Source of the DNA: G963662675 sp963676845
Lineage (GTDB): Bacteria > Bacteroidota > Bacteroidia > Bacteroidales > Prolixibacteraceae
Assembly (NCBI GenBank): GCA_963676845.2
Contig: CAXXKK010000004.1
Location: 55,991 to 119,990 of the forward strand
Reading direction: 5' to 3'
Length of the DNA: 64,000 nucleotides
Shown here: positions 44,115 to 52,995 of the stretch, in pieces
How the letters are laid out: each line of letters begins with the position of its first letter
How positions within the stretch are numbered: the first letter of the stretch is position 1
The notes under the pieces: model-generated
Told to the model about the DNA's origin: nothing
The model's input: the letters and a program-made list of their open reading frames with translations, nothing else
Databases searched by the model: none
Program-made: the position numbers and the translations under genes

Positions 44115-45137
44115 ATGGTAGAAAAGAAAAAAGAAAATACAGGTGTTGTGAAACGCAAAAAATTGGAAAAAATTGCAGTTTTCACTTCCGGAGGAGATGC
44201 TCCTGGCATGAATGCAGCAATCAGAGCTGTTACCCGTGCAGCTATTGCCCAAAATCTTAAAGTTGTAGGAGTTCGCCACGGTTACCAGGGAATGATTGAA
44301 GGTGACTTTATTCCGCTAACTGCTCGTGATGTAAGTGGTATTCTTCACCAGGGAGGCACAATCCTTAAAACAGCTCGCAGTAAAGAATTTAGAACTGAAG
44401 AAGGAAGAGCTATTGCCTACGAAAACTTAACCAAAGAAGGTATTGATGCGGTTGTTGTTATCGGTGGAGACGGTTCATTCACGGGAGCATTGGTTTTCTC
44501 GCAAGAATACAACATTCCTTTTGTTGGTGTTCCCGGAACAATCGACAATGACATGTACGGAACGGATTACACAATTGGATATGATACAGCTTTAAACACA
44601 GTTGTGGAAGCAATTGATAAAATTAAAGATACAGCAAGTTCTCACGGACGCGTGTTCTTTATTGAAGTAATGGGTCGCGAGGCTGGATTATTGGCATTAA
44701 GCAGTGGTATTGCTGTTGGTGCTGAAGCAATTCTTATTCCTGAGTCGAAAGGACAAGCTAACGAATTAAAAAAATTCCTGGAAAAAGGATACAAAGAAAA
44801 AGACTCCAGTGGACTTGTTATTGTTGCTGAAGGTGGACAAACTGGTAGATCAATTGCAATTTCTGAGAAAGTTGCCAAAGAACATCCCAACCTTGATGTT
44901 CGCGTTTCTATTTTAGGACACATACAACGTGGTGGAAACCCAACAGCCAAAGACCGTATTGCGGCAACCAAAATGGGAGTTGCTGCCGTTGATGCCTTAT
45001 TGGATGACCAGAAAAGTATCATGATTGGACTTGTCAAAAATGACAAGATTGTTCATGTTCCTTTCAACAAAGCCGTCAAGCTTAACCACAGCATCGACGA
45101 AGATCTGCTCGAAATTCAAAAGATTATCAATATTTAA
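44115..45137 (+). CDS. pfkA: ATP-dependent 6-phosphofructokinase
   Basis: Phosphofructokinase commits fructose 6-phosphate to glycolysis. The 340-residue protein has TSGGDAPGMNAAIRAVTR near residue 25, GGDGSFTGA, PGTIDNDMYGTDYTIG and VLGHIQRGG-like SILGHIQRGGNPTA. The Gly after GGDG and the short size indicate the ATP-dependent bacterial form. A strong terminator follows directly. Confidence 0.96.
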   Translation: MVEKKKENTGVVKRKKLEKIAVFTSGGDAPGMNAAIRAVTRAAIAQNLKVVGVRHGYQGMIEGDFIPLTARDVSGILHQGGTILKTARSKEFRTEEGRAIAYENLTKEGIDAVVVIGGDGSFTGALVFSQEYNIPFVGVPGTIDNDMYGTDYTIGYDTALNTVVEAIDKIKDTASSHGRVFFIEVMGREAGLLALSSGIAVGAEAILIPESKGQANELKKFLEKGYKEKDSSGLVIVAEGGQTGRSIAISEKVAKEHPNLDVRVSILGHIQRGGNPTAKDRIAATKMGVAAVDALLDDQKSIMIGLVKNDKIVHVPFNKAVKLNHSIDEDLLEIQKIINI

Positions 45138-45140
45138 TCA

Positions 45141-45169
45141 GAAGCCTCGCGTTGCGAGGCTTTTTGTTT
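45141..45169 (+). terminator. Terminator of pfkA
   Basis: Perfect 8-bp GC-rich stem AGCCTCGC/GCGAGGCT with a GTT loop, followed by a T-run. Confidence 0.92.
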
Positions 45170-45336
45170 TTAGGATATTCGGGTTACTGAATTTTCAGGT
45201 GTTCGGAATAAAAAATAAACTTCAACAACTAATCGTCCTATACAAATATCAAAAAGGTAGAAATCCATTACTAGTTTTCATCCTTCGCTAAACTAAACCA
45301 AGTTGATATATACGCTTAAGGGACTTAAAGATATAG

Positions 45337-46638
45337 TTAGTCATTATCATTTTTTTCAGCGTTTGGTTCAAAGCTATAAAAATCGTCGAAATATAATGAC
45401 GTAGCACTACTACCTAACCCGACACAGCCTTTTCCATTCACAACAAATGCAATTGCTCCTTCACGGGAATATCCTTCAAATTCTGTTTTTTCTTCCCATC
45501 TGTCAATGGCAGGTGTATATTCCCAAACGGTAGATCCACCTGAGTTTCTACCACCTGTACACACATAACCTTTACCACCAACAGCAAAAGCTACCGCATT
45601 TGAACGGGCAATATTATACTCATCATCATAACTTTCATCATCATTGGTATCTGCAATATCATTCAAAGTTGTCCAAGATTCAGATTCAGGATTAAACTTA
45701 GCAAAATCATAAGGGAAATCACCGTTTTGAGTCCCAGTACAAACGTATGCCTCTCCATCAATTACAAATGCAACTGCTTCTGATCTTTTAGCGCCAAAAC
45801 CACTGATTGCACTCCAGGTATCAGTCTCAGGATCGTACTTATAGAAATCTTTCTCGATTTGACCACTATAACCTGTCCCCACATAACCTTTATCGTTTAA
45901 AGAAAAAGCAACTGCCATTTGAACAGCCCCCCCAGGAAAAGATGCTTTCTGTGTCCAAACTTCAGTTGATGGATCAAATTCCCAAAAGTCATCCAACCTA
46001 TCAGAATAAGAATCGGTATCATTATTAAAACCTGTGCCTACATAAATCTTTCCTTCTGCCGCAAAACCAACTGCATCAGTACGGGCAACACCAGGGAAAT
46101 CTGCATCTACTTTTATCCAATTATCGACAGATGCATCATATCTCCAAATATCATCTAAGAATTCTCTTTCATAATCATTATACCCAAACATTACATATGG
46201 CACTCCATCCACAGTAACAGATACTGCTTCACATCTGGCCATCCCATTAAAATCTGCCATTTTCACCCAGTTACCCTCTAGAATTTCCATCGTAACTGTA
46301 ATATCGATGTTCCCCTCGATTAAATTTTTACCGTCACTAATAATAACAGACATCTCATAAATACCAGGTTCATCTGGTGATTTCCAAAAAACAGAATTAC
46401 CTGTATTCCCATTTAAGAATATCCCATTCTCAGAAGCCCAAGAATAGCTCAGCTGATCATTGTCCTCATCTGTAGCCAAACATATCAGTTGTACTATTTC
46501 ACCTTTTATTACTGTTTGTGAATCAGCTGTAATACTTTCAATTACTGGTGATTTATTTTCTTTTTCACAAGCAATTAAAAAGAGGAATAAAAAACATATG
46601 ATTATAAGTCGTTGGGTATATTTCATATTTTTTGCCAT
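45337..46638 (-). CDS. Kelch-repeat lipoprotein with an Ig/PKD-like domain
   Basis: The 433-residue protein has a signal peptide with lipobox FLIAC (Cys24), an Ig/PKD-like domain (about 30-115, SYSWASENG) and five or six Kelch beta-propeller repeats. Those repeats recur with RxxAVxFxxxGKxYVxTG and YDPxxDxW, for example EAVAFVIDGEAYVCTG. It is probably a surface or periplasmic binding protein. The ligand is unknown. It lies alone on the minus strand. An ATG four codons downstream (MKYTQ) is an alternative start. Confidence 0.85.
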   Translation of the reverse strand: MAKNMKYTQRLIIICFLFLFLIACEKENKSPVIESITADSQTVIKGEIVQLICLATDEDNDQLSYSWASENGIFLNGNTGNSVFWKSPDEPGIYEMSVIISDGKNLIEGNIDITVTMEILEGNWVKMADFNGMARCEAVSVTVDGVPYVMFGYNDYEREFLDDIWRYDASVDNWIKVDADFPGVARTDAVGFAAEGKIYVGTGFNNDTDSYSDRLDDFWEFDPSTEVWTQKASFPGGAVQMAVAFSLNDKGYVGTGYSGQIEKDFYKYDPETDTWSAISGFGAKRSEAVAFVIDGEAYVCTGTQNGDFPYDFAKFNPESESWTTLNDIADTNDDESYDDEYNIARSNAVAFAVGGKGYVCTGGRNSGGSTVWEYTPAIDRWEEKTEFEGYSREGAIAFVVNGKGCVGLGSSATSLYFDDFYSFEPNAEKNDND

Positions 46639-46766
46639 TTATTAAACAATGCGCAATTTATGAAAAAATACCTTGGATTTTTAAACCATTTAAAAAAATT
46701 GATCAATCGGTGATATTTATTTAAGCCTTTAAACTTTTAAGTTCAAATCAATTGCAGATTATTAAT

Positions 46767-46795
46767 AAAAAAAGGATGCCATTTCTGACATCCTT
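46767..46795 (-). terminator. Terminator of tRNA-His
   Basis: On the minus strand AAGGATG/CATCCTT form a stem around a 10-nt loop, followed by seven T, about 11 bases after the tRNA end. Confidence 0.8.
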
Positions 46796-46805
46796 CTCGT
46801 TTCTG

Positions 46806-46880
<75 letters not shown>

Positions 46881-46897
46881 ATTTTTGCTTGCGGGTG

Positions 46898-46905
46898 CAA
46901 ATATA
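46898..46905 (-). promoter_or_regulatory. Promoter -7 box of tRNA-His
   Basis: TATATTTG on the minus strand matches TAnnTTTG, with TTTTG about 21 bases upstream. It lies 18 bases before the tRNA. Confidence 0.6.
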
Positions 46906-47086
46906 GTATTTTCTTTGAAAATCATGCAAAATTTAAAGCGATCAAATATTATTTTTTGTGATCAAAATGCAATAATTATTAGTTATAAATCTTTTCGACT
47001 GTCAAATTCAAATCTTTCTGTTTATTTAGTGTTTGAAACACAAGTGTTTTATAGGTTTGCATTGACTAACTTCATTTTCGGTCAAG

Positions 47087-47674
47087 ATGAATAACGGAAA
47101 AATTAAAATTGGTGGAATAATATTATCCGGGGGAAAAAGCTCCCGAATGGGGACAGACAAAGGATTGATGAACTTCAACGGAAAACCCCTAATTCAATAT
47201 TCCATCGACCTGCTTTCAACCTTTTGCGCAGAAACAATAATTAGCGCCAACGATGCGGCCTATGAACAATTTGGCCTTTTAATAGTAAAAGACGAATATC
47301 CCAACTGTGGGCCAATTAGTGGTTTACATGCCGCATTAAAAGCATCAAACTATGAATGGAACCTGGTAGTAGGTTGCGACACGCCTTTTCTTCAACCCGA
47401 ACTTTTAGAAAACCTACTAAGAGAAAAAGAAGGGTACGAAGCAGTTATCCCAACACACCAACATGGCACTGAGCCATTGATTGGTTTATATCACAAAAGC
47501 TTAGCTTCATTCTTCGAAAAGAAAATATTGGAAAAACATTACATAATACAAAAAGCATTAAAAGAATGCAACACCAAATATTTGCATGTTGACCCAATCC
47601 TTACAAAATACCCAAAGCTTTTTTGCAATCTAAATAGTCAAACTGACATAATTGATTCTGACAAAATCAAATAA
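47087..47674 (+). CDS. mobA: Molybdenum cofactor guanylyltransferase
   Basis: MobA transfers GMP to molybdopterin. The 195-residue protein begins with the nucleotidyltransferase loop GGIILSGGKSSRMGTDKGLM at about residue 8, then DEYPNCGPISGLHAAL and GCDTPFLQPELL. This is the short, single-domain form. No other molybdopterin gene is in the window, so its partner enzymes are elsewhere. Confidence 0.9.
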   Translation: MNNGKIKIGGIILSGGKSSRMGTDKGLMNFNGKPLIQYSIDLLSTFCAETIISANDAAYEQFGLLIVKDEYPNCGPISGLHAALKASNYEWNLVVGCDTPFLQPELLENLLREKEGYEAVIPTHQHGTEPLIGLYHKSLASFFEKKILEKHYIIQKALKECNTKYLHVDPILTKYPKLFCNLNSQTDIIDSDKIK

Positions 47675-47700
47675 GCTATCCCCTATTTGGTGGATTTAAT

Positions 47701-47708
47701 TACTTTTG
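47701..47708 (+). promoter_or_regulatory. Promoter -7 box of rlmD
   Basis: TACTTTTG matches TAnnTTTG. It overlaps an upstream TTG at 47706 and so supports the ATG at 47727 as the true start. Confidence 0.55.
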
Positions 47709-47726
47709 CCGAAAATTCACAAAAAA

Positions 47727-49137
47727 ATGGGACGAAGCCGAAGAAATAAGCCTTTTTACGAATCTGTTGAAATAACTGACATTGGCGCTGAAGGAAAAGC
47801 CCTTGCACGGGTAAACGATGTTGTCGTTTTTACTACACACGTTATTCCTGGAGATATTGTTGACCTACAGGTAATTAAAAAACGAAAAAGTTATCAGGAA
47901 GCCCGCGTGGTCAATATCATTGAAAAATCACCTGATCGTGTGGATGCATTTTGTGAATATTTTGGCACCTGTGGAGGTTGCAAATGGCAATACCTTCCCT
48001 ACCAAAAGCAGTTGTTCTACAAACAAAAGCAAGTTGCAGATCAGCTTCGTCGATTAGGAAGGATTGAACTTCCGGAGATTACTCCCATTATAGGTTCTGA
48101 GAAAGACCAGTTCTACCGGAACAAACTGGAATTTAGTTTCTCGAACAAACGCTGGCTTTCTTTCGAGGAAATGGATCAGGAATTTGAACCAAAGCAAATG
48201 AATGCTTTGGGATTTCATATTCCACGCCTTTTCGATAAAATCATCAACATTGAAAAATGCTGGCTTCAACCCGAACCATCGAATAAACTTCGAAATTTTA
48301 TTCGTGAATATGCTCTGGAAAATGAGCTGGAGTTTTTCGATATAAGAAACCAATCGGGCTTTTTGCGAAATATGATTGTGCGCACTTCTTCTACAGGAGA
48401 AAATATGCTGATCATTGCATTTTATAAGGAAGACCAAAGAAAAACGGGAAGCACTGCTAAATACTATTGCTGAAGAATTTCCTGAACTTACATCTATCAT
48501 GTATGTGATTAACGGAAAGGCAAATGATACGATCACTGATCTTGAAATATCATTATTTAAAGGACGTGATCATATTTTTGAAGAAATGGAAGGTCTGAAA
48601 TTCAAAATTGGACCCAAAAGTTTCTATCAAACCAACTCGGAGCAAGCTTATGAACTTTATAAAGTTGCCCGTAATTTTGCCGAACTTACCGGAGACGAAA
48701 TCGTTTACGACCTTTATACCGGAACCGGAACCATTGCTAACTTTATTGCTTCAAAAGCCCAAAAAGTTGTAGGAATTGAATATGTTCCAGAAGCTATTGA
48801 AGATGCAAAAGTCAACTCCGAATTAAACAACATCGACAATACACTCTTTTTTGCAGGAGATATGAAAGATGTACTCAACGATGATTTCATTACAGAACAT
48901 GGGCAACCAGATGTAATAATCACCGATCCACCGCGTGCGGGCATGCATGAAGATGTGGTAAAAACCATACTGAAAGCTGCACCTCAGAAAGTGGTTTACG
49001 TTAGTTGCAACCCTGCCACACAAGCTCGTGACCTGGCATTAATGGATGAATTTTATAAAGTCACAAATATTCAGCCCGTTGATATGTTCCCACACACGCA
49101 CCATGTCGAAAATGTGGTTCAGCTTGTTCGGAGATAA
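47727..49137 (+). pseudogene. rlmD: 23S rRNA (uracil-5-)-methyltransferase RlmD, frameshifted
   Basis: RlmD methylates a uridine of 23S rRNA using SAM and carries an iron-sulfur cluster. Part 1 (to about 48434) has the TRAM domain (ITDIGAEGKALARVNDVVVF) and the cluster cysteines CEYFGTCGGCKWQ. Part 2 continues in the next frame with EKREALLNTIAEEFPELTS, the SAM motif YDLYTGTGTIANF, TDPPRAGMH and YVSCNPATQARDL. The frames join cleanly if one C of the CC at 48434-48435 is removed, giving about 469 residues, the family size. As it stands the first frame stops at 48473. This is a real lesion or a base-calling error. Confidence 0.88.
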
Positions 49138-49183
49138 GCCTAAACCTTTAAACAAAATATTTGTTTGAAGAAAAAAAGAAATT

Positions 49184-49948
49184 ATGCTAGCAATTATATC
49201 TCCGGCTAAAACTCTTGATTTTAAAACGTCGGCAAAAACAACACTATATTCTCAACCTGAATTTCAGGACGAAGCAAAACAAATAAACTCGCAGCTAAAA
49301 AAACTAAAAGCTGCGGACTTAATGGAACTTCAGGGCATTTCCCAAAAACTGGCAGAATTGAATGTTGACCGCAACTTATTGTGGAGCCTTCCATTTTCCC
49401 AAGAGAATGCCAAACAGGCTATCCTTGCTTTTAATGGTGATGTTTATGACGGATTAAATGCACCTGATTTTTCAGACAAAGAATTTAACATTGCACAGGA
49501 TAAACTTCGGATTTTATCGGGTTTATATGGAATATTAAAGCCCCTTGACCTAATGCAGCCCTACCGCTTGGAAATGGGCACAAAACTAACTTTTGGCAAA
49601 TACAGCAACCTGTATGATTTCTGGCAGAAGAAAATAACAAAAGGAATTCAAAATGAATTAAATAAAAGTGATGGTATTTTGATCAACCTAGCTTCACAAG
49701 AATACTTCAAGGCAATTGATACGAAAAAGCTGAAAGCAGAAATCATCACTCCTTCATTTAAAGACAATAAAAACGGGAAATATAAGATGATCTCCTTTTA
49801 TGCGAAAAAAGCCCGCGGACTAATGTGTCGTTTTATGATACAAAACAATATCTCAAATCCGGAAGATCTTAAAGCCTTTGACCTTGAGGGATATTATTTC
49901 AACAATGAATTGTCAAAAGGTAATAACTGGGTATTTACCCGTGGATAA
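49184..49948 (+). CDS. yaaA: Peroxide stress protein YaaA
   Basis: YaaA lowers intracellular unincorporated iron and protects DNA during peroxide stress. The 254-residue protein shows the family motifs IISPAKTLDF at the start, FNGDVYDGL, LSGLYGILKPLDLMQPYRLEMGTKL, INLASQEYF and FYAKKARGLMCRF. Length is normal. It lies 46 bases after rlmD on the same strand and may share its promoter. Confidence 0.95.
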   Translation: MLAIISPAKTLDFKTSAKTTLYSQPEFQDEAKQINSQLKKLKAADLMELQGISQKLAELNVDRNLLWSLPFSQENAKQAILAFNGDVYDGLNAPDFSDKEFNIAQDKLRILSGLYGILKPLDLMQPYRLEMGTKLTFGKYSNLYDFWQKKITKGIQNELNKSDGILINLASQEYFKAIDTKKLKAEIITPSFKDNKNGKYKMISFYAKKARGLMCRFMIQNNISNPEDLKAFDLEGYYFNNELSKGNNWVFTRG

Positions 49949-49960
49949 CTGGATTTTGAA

Positions 49961-50926
49961 TTAATAGCAATACTCTGCTTCCAAATACGTGTGAACATAT
50001 TCTCTTACAGCATCCTCTAGACTAAGGAAGCTATCTGTATAACCAACAGATCGTAGTTTAGAAATATCGGCGCAAGTATAATATTGGTATTTGCTTCGAA
50101 TATCCGAAGGTGTTTCTACAAACTCAATATTTTCAGGTAATTCCAATGCAGAAAAAACAGCCTTTGTTAGATCCAGATAAGTTCTGGCTTCACCAGTTCC
50201 TACATTGTAAATTCCGGATTTATCCCGTTTTTCCATAAAATGAAGAATCACCTTAGCCACATCTTCAACATAAATAAAGTCACGGGACTGGTGTCCATCT
50301 TCAAAATCTGTCCTATGAGACCTGAATAGTTCCATTTTCCCGGTTTCAGAAATCTTATTAAAGGCCTGATATACTACTGAAGCCATTCTTCCCTTATGAT
50401 ATTCATTTGGCCCAAAAACATTGAAAAATTTCAATCCAGCCCAAAAATAAGGCTGCACTTCCTGACTCAATGCCCAGCAATCAAAATCATGTTTTGATTG
50501 AGCATAAAGATTTAATGGTTCATAGTCATTAATCTTATCATGGGAATCGTCAAAACCTAATGCACCATCACCATAGGTTGAAGCTGAAGAAGCATAAATA
50601 AGAGGAAGACCAAATTCAATACAACTCTTCCAAATGCGTTTTGAATATCTAAGATTCAGTTTTCTGTAATCTTCCAGATCCTGACCAACCGTATCAGTGC
50701 GGGCACCCAAGTGAATAATACATTGAACGGACTTGTGATTTTCTGCAAGCCATCCAAAGAAATCGTCACGATCCACTAAATCGGTATATGCCTTTGAAAT
50801 ATAATTTGAAAGCTTCTGCGGGTCATTAAACTTATCAACTAATACTAGGTCTTGGTAATTATCACGGTTTAATTTACCTACCATGTAACTCCCAATAAAT
50901 CCCGCGGCTCCGGTAACTACTATCAT
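49961..50926 (-). CDS. hldD: ADP-glyceromanno-heptose 6-epimerase
   Basis: HldD makes ADP-L-glycero-beta-D-manno-heptose, the last step before LPS core assembly. The 321-residue extended SDR protein has the NAD loop TGAAGFIGSYM at residue 5, the catalytic YAQSKHDFD, and KFFNVFGPNEYHKGRMASV, which is characteristic of RfaD. It is convergent with yaaA with 12 bases between. It acts in the same pathway as the heptose kinase at 21.3 kb. Confidence 0.94.
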   Translation of the reverse strand: MIVVTGAAGFIGSYMVGKLNRDNYQDLVLVDKFNDPQKLSNYISKAYTDLVDRDDFFGWLAENHKSVQCIIHLGARTDTVGQDLEDYRKLNLRYSKRIWKSCIEFGLPLIYASSASTYGDGALGFDDSHDKINDYEPLNLYAQSKHDFDCWALSQEVQPYFWAGLKFFNVFGPNEYHKGRMASVVYQAFNKISETGKMELFRSHRTDFEDGHQSRDFIYVEDVAKVILHFMEKRDKSGIYNVGTGEARTYLDLTKAVFSALELPENIEFVETPSDIRSKYQYYTCADISKLRSVGYTDSFLSLEDAVREYVHTYLEAEYCY

Positions 50927-51250
50927 ACGTGGTCAATTAATCGGCTTCAACAACTACTTAATGAAACAAAATTTTGAGTAAATTATTGTAACAAATCGCT
51001 TCTTTTGCCAATATTTTCTTCTTTTTGTTCCTCAAAAATACATTTTAATCTTAGTTTACTGGTATTTATGAATTAAATATTTTAGAGAGCTTGTGTAAAG
51101 CATAAAACACCCTAAACACTACGATTTTCATTTTCAACAAATTACACTAACAAATTATTATAAAACACAAGTTTAGTCATTAAAAGCAATTAAGTTTTTA
51201 CCTTTGCCGTTCGATTACTAATTTGTAAGCAACGTTATAAGAAATTACAA
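50927..51250. other. Divergent intergenic region between hldD and folE
   Basis: This 324-base region contains the folE promoter box (TACCTTTG at 51199-51206, giving a leader of about 40 nt). No convincing hldD promoter, riboswitch or hairpin was recognised in the rest, which is AT-rich. Confidence 0.5.
51199..51206 (+). promoter_or_regulatory. Promoter -7 box of folE
   Basis: TACCTTTG matches TAnnTTTG, 44 bases before the folE ATG. Confidence 0.5.
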
Positions 51251-51865
51251 ATGAAAGATTCATACAATGGGAATCAAAGCAGCTATAAGCGAACTGATAG
51301 TTTTGATTCAGAAACGACCACAAAACTTAGCAAACACTACGAAGATATCATTGGATTATTGGGAGAAGATGCCAGCCGCGAAGGACTAATTAAAACCCCT
51401 GTAAGAGTTGCCAAAGCTATGCAATTTTTACTTCAGGGTTACGACCAAAATCCAGAACAAATGTTACGGGATGCGATGTTTAAAGAAGATTACCGCCAAA
51501 TGGTAATTGTAAAAGACATCGAAATATATTCGATGTGCGAACACCACATGCTACCCTTTATCGGAAAAGCTCATGTTGGTTATATTCCTAATGGATACAT
51601 CACTGGCCTCAGTAAAGTAGCTCGTGTAGTTGATGCTTTTTCCCGCAGACTTCAGGTTCAGGAACGCCTAACAACACAAATAAAAGACTGTATTCAGGAT
51701 ACACTAAACCCCTTAGGTGTTGCAGTAGTCATTGAGGCTCAGCACTTGTGCATGCAAATGAGAGGAGTACAAAAGCAACATTCGGTTACGACAACTTCAG
51801 ACTTTACAGGGGCATTTGAACGTGTTGCAACACGTGAGGAATTTATCAGATTAATACATTCATAA
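51251..51865 (+). CDS. folE: GTP cyclohydrolase I
   Basis: FolE converts GTP to dihydroneopterin triphosphate for folate synthesis. The 204-residue protein has a variable N-terminal 25 residues and then EDASREGLIKTPVRVAKAM, the zinc site SMCEHHMLPF, HVGYIPNGYITGLSK and CMQMRGVQKQHSVTTTS with the second zinc cysteine. Complete type IA enzyme. Confidence 0.97.
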   Translation: MKDSYNGNQSSYKRTDSFDSETTTKLSKHYEDIIGLLGEDASREGLIKTPVRVAKAMQFLLQGYDQNPEQMLRDAMFKEDYRQMVIVKDIEIYSMCEHHMLPFIGKAHVGYIPNGYITGLSKVARVVDAFSRRLQVQERLTTQIKDCIQDTLNPLGVAVVIEAQHLCMQMRGVQKQHSVTTTSDFTGAFERVATREEFIRLIHS

Positions 51866-52077
51866 AAACAGCCCGAAATAACACAGGACAAAGATGGTCT
51901 GTAAAATTGCATTAAGATTCCAAAAAAATATTTTCATTATAGCCAAAGGCTGATTTTTTATATTATTTTAGCTAAAAATTTAAAACCCATAGAAACTAAT
52001 CTATTGCTATGAAGTATTAAACTTCTGCAAATTGAGTTTTTATAATGATGATGGCTAAACTTATTAAAAGAACACAA

Positions 52078-52908
52078 ATGAAAAAGATGAAGGCATATCA
52101 ATTCATTGCTTTAATTACTGTTTTTGGTTTACTTACAACTGTTTTTATTTCTTGTAACAGCAGCAACCAAAATCAAAAAAGCACGACTACAATTGCTGAT
52201 GAAACTATTGAACAAGAAATTGAAGAATATACTTATCCAATCCCTTCAGCATTTGAAGTAACAAACATGCTTAATGATATTGAAGCCAGCTACATGGTAG
52301 GAATGGCTAATGATACAGAAAAAGCTGAAGATTATTTCACAGATAAAAGCAAAGCTTTAAACTTAGGTATTTACACTGCTGATTTAGCTTATGCAACTAC
52401 GTATAATCAAAAATCAGAAATTCAAGCATACTTCAGCGCCAGTGAAACATTGGTTCGTGAGCTGGATTTTACTTCTGCTTTTGACCAGGATCTTCCTGAC
52501 CAAATTGATGCAAATATTGATAACAAAGATGCTCTTGTTGAAATTGTAACAGATATGTTCCAAGGTGCTTATTCATATTTAAATGAACAAGGTCGTACGG
52601 AATTGTCTTATTTAATCCTTTCAGGAAGTGTATTTGAAGGTTTATATCTTACAACTCATATTTCTGAGAATACTTTCAATAACCCCAAAATAGTTGAAGC
52701 TATTTTGTTCCAAAAAGAACCTCTTCAAGAACTTGAAACTATTATGGAACAATACAAAGACTCTGAACTTGTTGGTGAAGTGTACCAGGATATCGTAAGC
52801 GTTAATTCTATTTATGCGCTTGAAGAAGGCTCGACATCTATGTCTGAGGAACAAGTTGTGAAGTTGACGGAGAAAGTGACAGAAATCCGTGAAAAATACA
52901 TCCAATAG
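52078..52908 (+). CDS. Predicted lipoprotein of unknown function
   Basis: The protein is about 276 residues with a lipoprotein signal (VFISC, Cys about 25 from the chosen start), an Asn/Gln/Thr-rich linker, and an alpha-helical acidic body with ALNLGIYTADLAYATTYNQ and YLNEQGRTELSYLILSGS. I recognise no family with a known role. The ATG at 52078 (MKKMKAYQF) gives a normal signal peptide; the frame is open from 52045. It is followed by a terminator and then the large ABC transporter gene, so it is probably monocistronic. Confidence 0.75.
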   Translation: MKKMKAYQFIALITVFGLLTTVFISCNSSNQNQKSTTTIADETIEQEIEEYTYPIPSAFEVTNMLNDIEASYMVGMANDTEKAEDYFTDKSKALNLGIYTADLAYATTYNQKSEIQAYFSASETLVRELDFTSAFDQDLPDQIDANIDNKDALVEIVTDMFQGAYSYLNEQGRTELSYLILSGSVFEGLYLTTHISENTFNNPKIVEAILFQKEPLQELETIMEQYKDSELVGEVYQDIVSVNSIYALEEGSTSMSEEQVVKLTEKVTEIREKYIQ

Positions 52909-52931
52909 AGAATTTTTTATCTAAAAATATT

Positions 52932-52980
52932 AAACGGGTTTTTGTATCCACATTTATAGGTTACAGAAGCCCGTTTTTTT
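52932..52980 (+). terminator. Terminator after the lipoprotein gene
   Basis: AAACGGGTTT pairs with AAGCCCGTTT across a long loop and is followed by a run of seven T, just before the ABC transporter start. Confidence 0.75.
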
Positions 52981-52995
52981 ATCTTTTCCCGGAAT

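Noticed and set aside
48054..48536. 160-codon minus-strand frame across the rlmD break
   Set aside because: Both halves of rlmD have clear family motifs on the plus strand; the minus frame has none.
49150..49166. Hairpin AAACAAA/TTTGTTT before yaaA as a terminator
   Set aside because: It is A/T only, has no T-run on the plus strand and is probably chance in AT-rich DNA.
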